Position numbers and translations under genes: made by a program. From Lysobacteraceae bacterium NML07-0707 (GTDB lineage Bacteria; Pseudomonadota; Gammaproteobacteria; Xanthomonadales; Xanthomonadaceae), in contig NWQT01000007.1 in NCBI GenBank assembly GCA_002798295.1, forward strand, positions 58,051 through 122,050: a stretch of DNA of 64,000 nucleotides. Reading direction: 5' to 3'. This document shows, piece by piece, positions 45,018 to 54,620 of this stretch. How positions within the stretch are numbered: the stretch's first letter is position 1; every line of letters starts with the position of its first letter. Under the pieces are notes generated by a model. It was not told where the DNA came from. It did not search any database and saw only the letters and a program-made list of their open reading frames with translations.

Positions 45018-45668
45018 ATGAAAACCCTCCGTCAGCTTTTCTTCTTTGCCGCCACCCTCGGCGCGCTCGTGATTGCCGGGAATGCCTGGGCACAAAAAGC
45101 CGCGCAGGCCGGTGTCGATTACCAGATCATTGCCGATGGCCAGACCTTTTCCGGCAACCGGGACAAGATTGAAGTGGCCGAGGTGTTCAGCTACCGCTGC
45201 CCTCACTGCGCGATGTTCCAGCCGATCTCCGATGGCTGGCGCAAGCGCCTTGGCGATGATGTCCACTATGTGCATGTGCCGGCCACCTTCGACCCGCGCG
45301 ACATGTTTGCCCGCGCCTACTTTGCCGCACAGAAAACCGGCGTCATCGCCTCCAGCCATGGCGCCCTGTTCCGCGCCATCCATAGCGAGCGCAATTTCCC
45401 CGGCAATCCCAGTGCCGATGAACTGGCCGCCTTCCATGTCCGCCAAGGCGCCAACCAGGCCAGCTTTGTGGCCGCCATGAACTCGCCGGAAACCGCCGCT
45501 TTGATGCAAAAGTCGCGCGAATTCATCGAAGCCAATGGCGTGATGGGCACGCCGACACTCATCATCAATGGCCAATACCGCGTCACCGGCCGCAGCCATC
45601 AGGACAATATCCGCATCGCCGAACAACTGATTGCGCGACTGCGCGCCCAGCATCGTCGTACCCCGTAA
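45018..45668 (+). CDS. dsbA: Thiol:disulfide interchange protein DsbA (CPHC type)
   Basis: A 216-residue periplasmic oxidoreductase with a signal peptide (LGALVIAGNAWA-Q). The thioredoxin-fold active site is CPHC (Cys61, Cys64), the classical DsbA dipeptide. The cis-Pro loop is MGTPTLIING. The start at 45018 begins the signal peptide. A second DsbA-like gene starts 10 bp after the stop. Confidence 0.92.
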   Translation: MKTLRQLFFFAATLGALVIAGNAWAQKAAQAGVDYQIIADGQTFSGNRDKIEVAEVFSYRCPHCAMFQPISDGWRKRLGDDVHYVHVPATFDPRDMFARAYFAAQKTGVIASSHGALFRAIHSERNFPGNPSADELAAFHVRQGANQASFVAAMNSPETAALMQKSREFIEANGVMGTPTLIINGQYRVTGRSHQDNIRIAEQLIARLRAQHRRTP

Positions 45669-45678
45669 AGGAGACATC

Positions 45679-46446
45679 ATGAAACACGTTCTGCCCCTGA
45701 CCCTACCCCTGGTTCTTGCCCTGGCCGCCTGCAACAAAACCAGCGAAGCGCCTGCCGCCGCCGCCGCCCCGGCTGCCAGCGCAGCTGCGCCCGCGCAAAC
45801 AGAAAGCCCCGACAACCACAGCGCCGCCGCAGAGGCCGCCGCCCCGAGCGTGGCTGCAGAAACCAACCTCAAGCCCAACCTGGTGGAAGGCGTGGACTAT
45901 GTGCTGATTCCCAACGGCCAGCCGCTGCAACCGCTGGATGGCAAGGTGGAAGTGGCCGAAGTGTTCGCCTACTGGTGCGGGCACTGCGCGGCGCTGGAGC
46001 CGCTGCTGCAAGCCTGGAAAGCCAAGCTGCCCGCCGATGTGCGCTTTAGCGCAGTCCCGCTGGCCGGTGGCGCCGCCGCCGATGTCTGGGCGCGCATCTA
46101 CTACGCCGCCGAAACCACCCAGCAGCTGGGCAAGGTGCATGGCGCCGTGTTTGATGCACTGCATGGCAGCCGCCGCCTGACCCCGAACGCAAGCCAGGAG
46201 CAAATCCTGGACTATCTGGGCAAACAGGGCGTGGATACCCAGGCACTGTCTTCGGCCATGTCCAGCTTTGCAATGGGCTCGCGCCTGTCGCAGGGGCTGC
46301 AATTTGCCAACCGCAGCGGCGTGGAAGGCACCCCCACCCTGATCGTCAACGGCAAGTACCGCGTGCTTGGTCGCAGTCATGAAGACCAGCTGCAAGTGGT
46401 CAACACCCTGATCGCCCAGGAGCGCAAGGCCGCTGCCGCGCAGTAA
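45679..46446 (+). CDS. DsbA-like lipoprotein (CGHC type)
   Basis: A 255-residue protein with a lipobox LAAC (Cys18) after a short hydrophobic leader, so it should be lipid-anchored. An Ala/Pro-rich linker (about 20-62) follows, then a thioredoxin fold. The active site is CGHC (Cys100, Cys103), the dipeptide of protein disulfide isomerases, with cis-Pro loop EGTPTLIVNG. It is paired with the CPHC protein upstream and probably has a different redox potential or client range. AAGGAGA precedes the ATG. Confidence 0.9.
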   Translation: MKHVLPLTLPLVLALAACNKTSEAPAAAAAPAASAAAPAQTESPDNHSAAAEAAAPSVAAETNLKPNLVEGVDYVLIPNGQPLQPLDGKVEVAEVFAYWCGHCAALEPLLQAWKAKLPADVRFSAVPLAGGAAADVWARIYYAAETTQQLGKVHGAVFDALHGSRRLTPNASQEQILDYLGKQGVDTQALSSAMSSFAMGSRLSQGLQFANRSGVEGTPTLIVNGKYRVLGRSHEDQLQVVNTLIAQERKAAAAQ

Positions 46447-46468
46447 TGCCCTTGCGTTTGGCCTTGCC

Positions 46469-47230
46469 ATGAAAAACAGGCGCCTGAAGCTGTTGTCGGC
46501 CAATATCCAGGCCGGCTCCAGCACCCGTCGTTACAGCGATTACGCCACCCGCAGCTGGTCGCATGTGCTGCCCATCGGCGGCAAGCGCTCGGCGTTGGAT
46601 ACCATCGCCGAGCTGGCCGGGCAACACGATATCGTCGGCCTGCAAGAGGCCGACCCTGGCAGTTTCCGCTCCGGCTTCACCAACCAGACTCATTACCTGG
46701 CCACCCGCGCTGGCTTCGAGCACTGGAGCCATCAGCCCAACCGCAATGTCGGCGGCCTGGCCTCCAGCGCCAACGGCCTGCTCAGCCGTATTCGTCCCAC
46801 AGCCATCGAAACCCACGCATTGCCCGGCCTGATGAAAGGTCGCGGCCTTTTGCTCTCACGCTTTGGCGAAGGCGAAGACGGCCTGGTGGTGGCAGTGGCG
46901 CATTTATCGCTTGGCACCCAGTCACGGCTGTCGCAACTGGCCTTCATTGCCGAAGTCCTGGGCAATGCCAAAACCGCGGTACTGATGGGCGACTTCAACT
47001 GCCGCATTGACCAGCCGGAAATGGACGTACTGTTCCACCGCACCCGGCTGGTACCGCCCGATTGCGATGTTCATACCTTCCCGGCCTGGAAACCCGACCG
47101 CGCCATCGACCATATTCTCACCACCCCGAATATCCACAGCCATGCGCGCAAGGCCGTACCCGCCGCCGCCTCCGACCATCTGGCGCTGTCGGCAGAACTG
47201 GACGTGCCCGAAGCGGCACTGAACACCTGA
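46469..47230 (+). CDS. Endonuclease/exonuclease/phosphatase-family protein
   Basis: A 253-residue protein with the EEP superfamily signature: LLSANIQAG, HDIVGLQEAD (metal Glu), AVLMGDFNCRID and the final AIDHILTT...ASDHLALSAEL. No signal peptide. It sits 22 bp after the second DsbA gene and is probably cotranscribed; homologues occupy this position in xanthomonads. The substrate (nucleic acid, lipid or other) is unknown. Confidence 0.88.
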   Translation: MKNRRLKLLSANIQAGSSTRRYSDYATRSWSHVLPIGGKRSALDTIAELAGQHDIVGLQEADPGSFRSGFTNQTHYLATRAGFEHWSHQPNRNVGGLASSANGLLSRIRPTAIETHALPGLMKGRGLLLSRFGEGEDGLVVAVAHLSLGTQSRLSQLAFIAEVLGNAKTAVLMGDFNCRIDQPEMDVLFHRTRLVPPDCDVHTFPAWKPDRAIDHILTTPNIHSHARKAVPAAASDHLALSAELDVPEAALNT

Positions 47231-47231
47231 T

Positions 47232-48041
47232 TCACCACAACAAACTTGTGCCCACCGCCAGCAAAAACAGCGCAAAGCAGCGTTTGAGTGCCGGGCCGCT
47301 GATGGCATGGGCGATACGGGCGCCCAGTGGGGCAATCAAGACCGAGGCCAGCGCCACGCCAATGGCCGCCGGCAGATAGACATAACCCACGGCGTGCTGC
47401 GGCAGCGCGCCCGCCGGTGCGTTGAGGGCATAGCCCAGCGCACTGGCAAGCCCGATGAAAACGCCCAGCGCAGACGAGCTACCCACCGCCCGCACGGGCG
47501 CCACGCCCAGCCAGGTCAGCAGCGGCACGGTCATGCTGCCGCCGCCAATGCCGACAAAGGCCGATACCAGGCCAATACCCCCGCCTGCCAGCGTCATCCC
47601 CGCCCCCTGCGGCTGGCGCGCCGCATCACCTCCGGCCTTGGATTTGGCCAGCAGCATTTGCGCAGCGGCAATCAGGCAATACCCGGCCACGCCATAGCGC
47701 AGCCAGCGCCCGTCCACCTCCACCGCCATCCGGCTACCCAACCAGCCGCCAAGCAGCACGCCTGGCAGCATCCATGCCACTGTTGGCCAGATCACGCTGC
47801 CACGCTTGGCATGGGCGCGCGCCGAGGCCATGGCGGTGAACACGATGCTGGCCAGCGAAGTCGCCAGCGCCGCATGCATCGCCTGCTCGGCGGGCACTAC
47901 GCCCTGTGCAGGCAGCAGCCAGGCAAGCGCCGCAACCAGTACCAGACCGCCGCCCACCCCCAGAAGCCCTGCCAGAATTCCGGCAGCAGCGCCCAGCGCA
48001 AGAAAGGCCGCAAAGGCCGACGGGTCAATGGCAAATGGCAT
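47232..48041 (-). CDS. TSUP-family membrane transporter (TauE/SafE)
   Basis: A 269-residue protein with about eight hydrophobic segments and the family Gly-rich repeats GILAGLLGVGGGLVLV near the N-terminus and SAFVGIGGGSMTVPLL in the second half. These carry sulfite or organosulfur anions in characterised members; the substrate here is unknown. It converges on the EEP gene with 1 bp between stops and is divergent from the lytic transglycosylase gene. Confidence 0.9.
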   Translation of the reverse strand: MPFAIDPSAFAAFLALGAAAGILAGLLGVGGGLVLVAALAWLLPAQGVVPAEQAMHAALATSLASIVFTAMASARAHAKRGSVIWPTVAWMLPGVLLGGWLGSRMAVEVDGRWLRYGVAGYCLIAAAQMLLAKSKAGGDAARQPQGAGMTLAGGGIGLVSAFVGIGGGSMTVPLLTWLGVAPVRAVGSSSALGVFIGLASALGYALNAPAGALPQHAVGYVYLPAAIGVALASVLIAPLGARIAHAISGPALKRCFALFLLAVGTSLLW

Positions 48042-48083
48042 GGCAGGTGGTGAGTCAGTATCCGATGCGTATAGTCTTGCGCC

Positions 48084-50078
48084 ATGAATATCCGCGCGTC
48101 CACCCTGTCATTGCTGTTGACTCTGACGGCCTGTGCCGGTCAGGGCGATACCCAGCCGCCGTTGCGCGGTAGCGCCGCCACGCCGCGGGTCACCGCCCAC
48201 GATGCCCGCCTGCGCGCACAGGATGCGGATTTGAGTGCCGCGCTGGCCGCTGCCGAGAACGGGCAATGGCAGGCGGGGCGCTTTCCGTCCTTGGCGCAGC
48301 ACCCGGTACAGGCGTGGCTGGAATATGCCCAGCTACGCCAGAGCATCGACACCCTGGACATGGGGCGCGCCGAGGCATTTCTTGCCCGCCACGGACAGAG
48401 CGCCGCTGGCCTGCGCTTTCACAATGAATGGCTGGCAGCCCTCGGCAGGCGCGGCGAATGGGCCGCTATCAACCGCACTTGGCAGCCGGACATCGAGCGC
48501 CCGGCGCTGCGTTGCCTCTGGCTTGAAGCGCGCAGGCAGCAGGGACAAACCGATAGCGCCTGGATGCAGGATGCACGCGCGTTATGGCTGACCGACAAGG
48601 CGCTGCCCGCCGCCTGCCAGAGCGTTATCGACCATTGGCAGCTGCAAGGCGGGCTGGATGATGCGCTGCGCTGGCAGCGTATTGATTTGGCCATCGCCGC
48701 TCATCAGCCCGCCACTCTCGACGAGGTCGCAACCGGCCTCCCAGCCAGCCAGGCGCGGCTTGCACGTAGCTATGCCGCAGCACTTGCCAGCGGCAAGCTC
48801 GATGACAGCCATCATTGGCCGCAAGATGCGCGCAGTCGCAGGGTGGTCAGCCGCGCACTGGTGGTGATGGCAAAAAAATCACCTGATGCCGCCGAGGCCG
48901 CGCTACCCGCTTACCAGGGTCGCTTTGATTTGAACGAGGCCGAGCGTGGTCGCGTGCTGTATGAAATCGCCCTGCAAACGGCAGCTTCCTATCTGCCCCA
49001 ATCCGCGCGGCGGCTGGCCGCCGTGCCCGTGGCAAGCCGTGATGAGCGCCTGCATCAACTGATGCTGCGCGAAGCGCTGGCACGCCGCGCCTGGGCAGAG
49101 GCGTTGCGGATTGTCGAAGGCTTACCCCAGGCGCTTGCCGACAAGCCGCAGAATATCTATTTCCGCGCACGGCTGATGGAAATGACTGGCAAAACGGGCG
49201 CCCATGCCCTGTACCGGCAAGCCGCCCGCTCCCCGGAATTTCACGGCTTTCTGGCGGCCGACCGCTTGCAGGCGCCCTACCCGCTATGCCCGTGGACGCT
49301 CGAAGCGCAACCTGCGCTTGAGAAGGCGATAACCGACAATCCCGGCCTGCAAAGCGCCTTTGCGCTGTACCGGATTGGCCGCCGCGAGTGGGCAAACGCG
49401 CAGTGGAACCACACCCTGAAAAGCTTGAACGATGCCGAGCGCCACATCGCCATCGCGCAGGCCCAGCAACATGGCTGGTTCGACCGCGCGGTGTTTTCCT
49501 TGGCACGCGAGAACCGCGACGAGCTGCGCCTGTATGCGCTGCGCTTTCCGCTGGCCTACCAGGAAGTCATCGAGGGCGAAGCGAAAAAGCACGCGCTCGA
49601 CCCGGCCTGGATTGCTGCCGAAATCCGCGCCGAGAGCCTGTTCGATGCGCAGGCGCGCTCGCAGGCCAATGCCATCGGCCTGATGCAAGTGCTGCCTGCC
49701 ACTGGCGAAGCCACTGCCGCACGCGCCGGCATCCCCTGGCAAGGCGTGCAGACCCTGTACACGCCAGACACCAATATCGCCATCGGCACGGCCTACCTGC
49801 GCGAGATGAAAAACCGCTGGCCGCATCTGCCCGCCGCCATCGCCGCCTACAATGCCGGCCCCACGCCCACCGCCCGCTGGCAGCAGCAACGCCCGGATTT
49901 CGATGCCGATTTCTGGATTGAAACCATCAGTTATCGCGAAACCCGTGAATACGTGCCGCGGGTACTGGCCTTCAGCGTGATTTATGACTGGCGCATGCGC
50001 GGCGATGCGTTGCGTATCAGCGAGCGTATCGCCGGCAAAACCACAGGCAAACGGGTGCAGTTCCACTGCCCGCAATAA
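48084..50078 (+). CDS. slt: Soluble-lytic-transglycosylase-type (Slt70-like) protein
   Basis: A 664-residue cell-wall enzyme with a signal sequence that may be a lipobox (LLLTLTAC, Cys17). A long alpha-helical superhelical U/L region follows, then a C-terminal lysozyme-like domain: catalytic Glu in AEIRAESLFD, then NAIGLMQVLPATG, NIAIGTAYLREM and IAAYNAGP. It cleaves peptidoglycan to 1,6-anhydromuropeptides. A small PH-domain gene and cca follow on the same strand, as in relatives. Confidence 0.93.
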   Translation: MNIRASTLSLLLTLTACAGQGDTQPPLRGSAATPRVTAHDARLRAQDADLSAALAAAENGQWQAGRFPSLAQHPVQAWLEYAQLRQSIDTLDMGRAEAFLARHGQSAAGLRFHNEWLAALGRRGEWAAINRTWQPDIERPALRCLWLEARRQQGQTDSAWMQDARALWLTDKALPAACQSVIDHWQLQGGLDDALRWQRIDLAIAAHQPATLDEVATGLPASQARLARSYAAALASGKLDDSHHWPQDARSRRVVSRALVVMAKKSPDAAEAALPAYQGRFDLNEAERGRVLYEIALQTAASYLPQSARRLAAVPVASRDERLHQLMLREALARRAWAEALRIVEGLPQALADKPQNIYFRARLMEMTGKTGAHALYRQAARSPEFHGFLAADRLQAPYPLCPWTLEAQPALEKAITDNPGLQSAFALYRIGRREWANAQWNHTLKSLNDAERHIAIAQAQQHGWFDRAVFSLARENRDELRLYALRFPLAYQEVIEGEAKKHALDPAWIAAEIRAESLFDAQARSQANAIGLMQVLPATGEATAARAGIPWQGVQTLYTPDTNIAIGTAYLREMKNRWPHLPAAIAAYNAGPTPTARWQQQRPDFDADFWIETISYRETREYVPRVLAFSVIYDWRMRGDALRISERIAGKTTGKRVQFHCPQ

Positions 50079-50104
50079 ACCAGACAATGACCAATACGAG
50101 GCTT

Positions 50105-50482
50105 ATGGGCATCATCGACACCTTGCTCGGACACGCCGGCGCCGCACCGGCCGAACGCATCGAAAAAGAGCTGCAACCACTGCTGGCCGATGGCGAGCGC
50201 GTGGAGTCGGCTTTCGCCTTCGTGCGCGATGTCATCGCCTTCACCAATCTGCGCCTGATTCTGGTCAACAAGCAGGGCGCAACCGCCAAGAAGGTGGAAT
50301 ACCGCAGCATTCCCTATCGCAGCATCGTCATGCACGCCCTGGAAACCGCCGGGCATTTCGATCTGGATTGTGACCTCAAGCTCTGGCTGTCTGGCCAGCC
50401 CGACCCCATCTGCCTGAAGCTCGGCCGCGGCCAGGCCGCTACCCGGCTGGTCGCGCTCCTGGCACAGCACGCGCCGAGGTGA
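50105..50482 (+). CDS. Bacterial PH-domain protein
   Basis: A 125-residue protein with the bacterial pleckstrin-homology (bPH/PF08000-type) pattern: [12 protein letters not shown] start, [21 protein letters not shown] and [19 protein letters not shown] lies four bases before the ATG at 50105; an in-frame ATG at 50087 is possible. Its C-terminus overlaps the GTG/ATG start region of cca (ATG 50485). Function unknown. Confidence 0.85.
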   Translation: MGIIDTLLGHAGAAPAERIEKELQPLLADGERVESAFAFVRDVIAFTNLRLILVNKQGATAKKVEYRSIPYRSIVMHALETAGHFDLDCDLKLWLSGQPDPICLKLGRGQAATRLVALLAQHAPR

Positions 50483-50484
50483 AT

Positions 50485-51723
50485 ATGCAGGTTTTTCTGG
50501 TCGGCGGCACCGTGCGTGATGAACTGCTCGGGCAGCCTCCCGGCGACCGCGACTATGTGGTGGTTGGCGCAACGCCCGCACAGATGCGGGCTAGAGGCTT
50601 TACCCAGGTCGGGCGTGACTTCCCGGTATTCCTGCACCCGCGCACCCACGAGGAATACGCCCTGGCGCGCACCGAGCGCAAATCCGGCAGCGGTCACCTG
50701 GGTTTTGTGGTGCATGCGAACCAGGACGTGACGCTGGCGCAAGACCTTGAACGGCGCGATTTCACCATCAACGCCATCGCCCGCGACCTTGAAACTGGCG
50801 AGCTGATTGACCCGTTCAATGGCGTGGCCGATATCAACGCCCGCGTACTGCGCCATGTCGGCCCTGCCTTTGCGGAAGACCCGCTGCGGGTGCTGCGCGC
50901 CGCGCGCTTTCTGGCACGGCTCGCGCCTTTGGGCTTCACCCTGGCTGCTGAAACCCGGGCGCTGATGCAGCAAATGAGCGCCAGCGGCGAGCTGGCCAGC
51001 CTGCCCGCCGAGCGCATCTGGCAGGAAATGGTCAAAGCCCTGCGCAGCAGCAAACCCTCAGCCTTCCTGCGCTGCCTGCATGAATGCGGCGCACTGGCCG
51101 TACTGATGCCGGAGATCGATACCCTCTATGGCGTGCCGCAGCGCGCCGAATATCACCCGGAAATCGACGCCGGCCTGCATACCGAAATGGTCTGCGACAT
51201 GGCCGCCCGCCTTGCCCCTGGCGATGACTTGATTGGTTTTGCCGCGCTCACCCATGACCTTGGCAAGGCACTCACGCCACCAGAAGAATTGCCACACCAT
51301 ATCCAGCACGAGCAGCGCGGCATCGCGCCGCTGGAGCAGCTTGCAGCCCGGCTGAAAGTGCCTAACGAGCATCTGACCGTGGCGAAACTGACCTGCCGCC
51401 AGCACCTCAATGTGCATCGCATTGCCGAACTCAAACCCGCCACCGTGCTGAAACTCATCGAATCTGCCGACGGCTTTCGCAAACCCGAACGCATCCGGCA
51501 ACTGGCCATGGTCTGCGAGGCCGATGCCCGCGGCCGCAAGAACCATACCGAAAACCCCTATCCGCAGGCCGGGCGATTGATACGCGCCTTCCATGCCGCC
51601 CGCGCCGTCAAGGCAGCGGATGTGGCCGCGCATCTGCACGGCCCTGCCGTGGGTGAAGCCCTGCGCCGCGCCCGTATCCGCGCGATTGCGGAAGCTTTGA
51701 GGCTGGAAACAACTGCGGAATAG
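50485..51723 (+). CDS. cca: Multifunctional CCA tRNA nucleotidyltransferase
   Basis: A 412-residue enzyme that adds or repairs the tRNA 3' CCA. The polymerase-beta-type head shows [10 protein letters not shown] and the metal pair in [18 protein letters not shown] and [16 protein letters not shown] follow. An HD phosphohydrolase domain ([10 protein letters not shown]) makes it the multifunctional E. coli-type class. The ATG at 50485 has GAGG five bases upstream; a GTG at 50479 is also in frame. Confidence 0.95.
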   Translation: MQVFLVGGTVRDELLGQPPGDRDYVVVGATPAQMRARGFTQVGRDFPVFLHPRTHEEYALARTERKSGSGHLGFVVHANQDVTLAQDLERRDFTINAIARDLETGELIDPFNGVADINARVLRHVGPAFAEDPLRVLRAARFLARLAPLGFTLAAETRALMQQMSASGELASLPAERIWQEMVKALRSSKPSAFLRCLHECGALAVLMPEIDTLYGVPQRAEYHPEIDAGLHTEMVCDMAARLAPGDDLIGFAALTHDLGKALTPPEELPHHIQHEQRGIAPLEQLAARLKVPNEHLTVAKLTCRQHLNVHRIAELKPATVLKLIESADGFRKPERIRQLAMVCEADARGRKNHTENPYPQAGRLIRAFHAARAVKAADVAAHLHGPAVGEALRRARIRAIAEALRLETTAE

Positions 51724-51741
51724 CTCGGGATAGCTGGCTCG

Positions 51742-52416
51742 TCAGCCCGGCAGCGCAAGCAGCAGTAGCTTGGCCTCCCGCTTGCCCAAATGACTGATTT
51801 CAGGCGCGCAGGTTTCATCCTGCCAGGCCAGTGCATCGCCGCTTGCAAGTCGTTGGCCGCAAGCCTCGACTTCACCTTGCAAGACTTGCAGCCAATAGCG
51901 TCGGTTGCTTTGCAGGGGGATGTTCAGGGTTTGGCTGTCCGCCAACTGCGCCCAGTGCAGTTGCACGTCCTGGCGCAGGCCGGCAAGCGGCAGGTCAGTC
52001 CAGCCTGTGCCGGAGGCCGGGAGCTGCATCTGGCTGATGCATGGCGCGGCATTTACTTGACTGGGCTGTATCCAAAGCTGCCAGAAGTGTGCATCGTCTG
52101 CGGCGCATTGCCGGTATTCCACACCCCGACCGGCGCACAGGCATTGCACTTGTCCGGCTTCCAGGCAGGTTTCACTGCCATCGGCATGGCGCTGCAACAA
52201 GCGCCCCTTCAGCAGCAGGGTGATGATGTCCATATTCGCGCGCCGCAGCGGCTGCCAGGTATCACTTGCCGCAAGGTGCGTTTCATTCATCACCCGCAGC
52301 GCGCCAAAGCCGAGTTTGTCCGGGGCAAAGTAGTCGCCAAAGCAAAAAGCATGGCGGCTGGTTTCGCCGCCATGCGCGCTATGCCCCCATGTATTTGCAG
52401 GGTAGGCCAGCATCAT
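51742..52416 (-). CDS. Pirin/HutD-like cupin protein lacking the usual metal-site histidines
   Basis: A 224-residue two-cupin protein. A pirin-like layout is visible (FGALRVMNETHLAAS, then MDIITLLLKGRLLQRHADGS, then a C-terminal cupin WLQVLQGEVEACGQRLASGDAL, broken here at 20 residues per quote). In functional pirins the segment before ITLLL carries HPHR; here it reads PLRRANMD, so the iron ligands seem lost. It overlaps the YceI gene by ATGA and is the last gene of a nitroreductase-YceI-pirin operon. Confidence 0.75.
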   Translation of the reverse strand: MMLAYPANTWGHSAHGGETSRHAFCFGDYFAPDKLGFGALRVMNETHLAASDTWQPLRRANMDIITLLLKGRLLQRHADGSETCLEAGQVQCLCAGRGVEYRQCAADDAHFWQLWIQPSQVNAAPCISQMQLPASGTGWTDLPLAGLRQDVQLHWAQLADSQTLNIPLQSNRRYWLQVLQGEVEACGQRLASGDALAWQDETCAPEISHLGKREAKLLLLALPG

Positions 52417-52997
52417 TTTTTGTCCGCGTGCGCTTCCACGGTGATGCGCAGCTCCACTACATCACTGACCAAAGGTGCGAACTGCCCCATGCCAAAGTCG
52501 CTGCGCCTGAAGCTGCCGGTGGCATCAAAGCCGATGGCCGGGACTTGCTTCACCGGGTGCTCGCCCTGAGCGTTCAACGTCACATTCAACGTGACCGGGC
52601 GGGTCACACCGCGCAGCTGCAGATGTCCCAGCACTTCAAGACGGTCGCCGCTCAAGGACTTGACTTCGCGGCTGGTAAAGACCGCCTTCGGGTATTGCGC
52701 CACGTCGAAAAAATCCTTGCCCTTGAGCTCGTTGTCCAGTGCCGGCACGAAGCTTTGCAGCGACTGCATCGGGATTTCCACGCGCACCGTGGAAGCGGCC
52801 GGATTGGCGCTGTCATACACCAGCTTGCCGCTGGCATCGGCAAAATTCGCCATCGGGTTGGAAAACCCCATATGGTTCCAGCTGGCGATAATCATGGTAT
52901 GGGTGGGGTCGATGGTATATTCGGTCTTTTCCGCCCAGGCATTGCCACTGGCTACGCTCAGCAGTGCAGCAAGCAGGCCGTGTTTGACAAGTCGCAT
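52413..52997 (-). CDS. YceI-family periplasmic lipocalin-like protein
   Basis: A 194-residue protein with a signal peptide (LLAALLSVASGNAWA-E). The YceI fold is plain: YTIDPTHTMIIASWNHMG, KDFFDVAQYPKAVF and GHLQLRGVTRPVTLNVTL. Members bind isoprenoid lipids in the periplasm. The start at 52997 is at the signal peptide. It lies 14 bp after the nitroreductase gene. Confidence 0.92.
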   Translation of the reverse strand: MRLVKHGLLAALLSVASGNAWAEKTEYTIDPTHTMIIASWNHMGFSNPMANFADASGKLVYDSANPAASTVRVEIPMQSLQSFVPALDNELKGKDFFDVAQYPKAVFTSREVKSLSGDRLEVLGHLQLRGVTRPVTLNVTLNAQGEHPVKQVPAIGFDATGSFRRSDFGMGQFAPLVSDVVELRITVEAHADKK

Positions 52998-53011
52998 GGT
53001 TGTCCTCCTGC

Positions 53012-53599
53012 TCAAAGAATCTGGCAGGCTTCGGCAAACGACAGGCGCGGATGACGCGGAAAGATACTGGCCGCATCGCCCTTGCCCAGATTGACCAGCA
53101 TGGTGGATTTGCACTGCGTGCCGGCAAAAAATTCAGCATCCACCTTGGCGCTGTCAAAGCCGCTCATCGGCCCGGTATCCAGCCCCAGTGCGCGGGCGGC
53201 CAGAATCAGGTATGCCGCTTGCAGGCTGCTGTTCAAAAGCGCCGGATGGGCGCGGTTTTCACGCGGGCCATCAAACCAGCTCTTGGCATCGGTATGCGGA
53301 AACAGTACCGGCAGTTTTTCGTGGAAATCCAGGTCATAGGCGACGATGACCGTGACCGGCGCCGACAGGGTTTTGGCCAGATTGCCTTCTGAAAGCGCCG
53401 GCGCTAGGCGCGCCTTGGCCTCGCCTGAGCGCAGGAATACAAACCGTGCCGGACAGCTATTGGCACCGGTTGGGCCAAATTTCACCAGGTCATAGAGCTG
53501 CTGCAAGGTGGCATCGTCAATTTCGCCGGAAAAGTCGTTATAGGTACGCGCGGTACGGAACAATTGGTCAAGGGTGGCATTATCAAGGGCGGCAAACAT
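53012..53599 (-). CDS. RutE/HadB-like nitroreductase-family protein
   Basis: A 195-residue FMN-dependent reductase of the malonic-semialdehyde-reductase (RutE) branch: [16 protein letters not shown] at the N-terminus, [17 protein letters not shown] (FMN-binding), and the [13 protein letters not shown] segment. No rut genes lie nearby, so its physiological substrate is open. It heads the nitroreductase-YceI-pirin operon and is divergent from the ELM1-family gene across 45 bp. Confidence 0.88.
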   Translation of the reverse strand: MFAALDNATLDQLFRTARTYNDFSGEIDDATLQQLYDLVKFGPTGANSCPARFVFLRSGEAKARLAPALSEGNLAKTLSAPVTVIVAYDLDFHEKLPVLFPHTDAKSWFDGPRENRAHPALLNSSLQAAYLILAARALGLDTGPMSGFDSAKVDAEFFAGTQCKSTMLVNLGKGDAASIFPRHPRLSFAEACQIL

Positions 53600-53644
53600 G
53601 GCAATCCTTCTGGGTTAGCAAGATGCACAGTGTAAAGTGCCGCC

Positions 53645-54619
53645 ATGTCCGAGAGCCTCCCATCTTTGCAACAGTCTGTCGCAGCGCCACTGCTGCTGAG
53701 CGACGGCCATGCCGGAAACCAACGCCAGGTGGAAGCGCTGGCGCGCGCACTGGGACATCCCGGCGCTGCGCATATCACGCTCAAGCCAGGCACGGCAGCC
53801 AAAGTGTTTGCCCCACGGGTTTTTCCCGGTGCATCCGGCACGCTTGGAGAGGCTTTTGCCGCCTGCCTGCAAAAGCCGCCTGCCTTGGTGATTGGCTGTG
53901 GCAGACAGGCGGCGCTGGCCACCCGACTGCTTCGCGCGCACGGCAGTTTTGCGGTACAGATACTCCATCCGCGCATCAACCCACGCCATTGGGATGTAGT
54001 GATTGCCCCGCGTCATGATGGCCTTATCAGCACCAATATCGTCCAGATCGACGGCAGCCTGCACGGCGTGGATGATGTATCGCTGGCAGCGGCGCGCGAT
54101 GACTTTTCCGAGCTGGGCACACTGCCCGCCCCGCGTGTGGCATTGCTGCTCGGCGGCGCCAGCAAGCATTGGCCGATACCGACCGAGGCGCTGCTGGCTG
54201 CGCTCAAGCTGCTGGCACAGGCCGTGGCCACCCAGCAAGGCACGCTGCTGATCAGCGCCTCAAGACGCACGCCCGTGGCCTGGCAAAAACTCTTGCCAAT
54301 GCTGCGCCCGGCCCGGCTCTGGCGCGATGAGCGCGATGGCCGCAATCCCTATCCCGGCCTCCTGGCCTGGGCGGATGTCATCGTCTGCAGCGCCGACTCG
54401 GTCAATATGCTCTCTGAAGCGGCCGCCACCTCCGCGCCGCTGTATGTGCTGGGCAGCGAATATCTGCAAGGCCGCCCGGCACAGTTTTTGCAGCATCTGC
54501 AAGCACAGGGGCGCACTCGCGCCTTTGACGGCAGCCTGGCCGCATTTGCCGCCACACCGCTGCGCGAAACCGCACGGGTTGCTGCGCAACTGCGGGCATG
54601 GTTGCCCATCAGCGGCTAA
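53645..54619 (+). CDS. ELM1-family protein (mitochondrial-fission ELM1/GT-B-like)
   Basis: A 324-residue protein of the ELM1 family (PF06258-type): PLLLSDGHAGNQRQVEALARAL, then VIGCGRQAALATRLL, VALLLGGASKHWPIP and a C-terminal ADVIVCSADSVNMLSEAA (each abbreviated). The layout recalls GT-B glycosyltransferases. Bacterial members often sit in LPS gene sets, and plant ELM1 recruits the fission dynamin. Its role here is unknown. It converges on nudC. Confidence 0.85.
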   Translation: MSESLPSLQQSVAAPLLLSDGHAGNQRQVEALARALGHPGAAHITLKPGTAAKVFAPRVFPGASGTLGEAFAACLQKPPALVIGCGRQAALATRLLRAHGSFAVQILHPRINPRHWDVVIAPRHDGLISTNIVQIDGSLHGVDDVSLAAARDDFSELGTLPAPRVALLLGGASKHWPIPTEALLAALKLLAQAVATQQGTLLISASRRTPVAWQKLLPMLRPARLWRDERDGRNPYPGLLAWADVIVCSADSVNMLSEAAATSAPLYVLGSEYLQGRPAQFLQHLQAQGRTRAFDGSLAAFAATPLRETARVAAQLRAWLPISG

Positions 54620-54620
54620 A

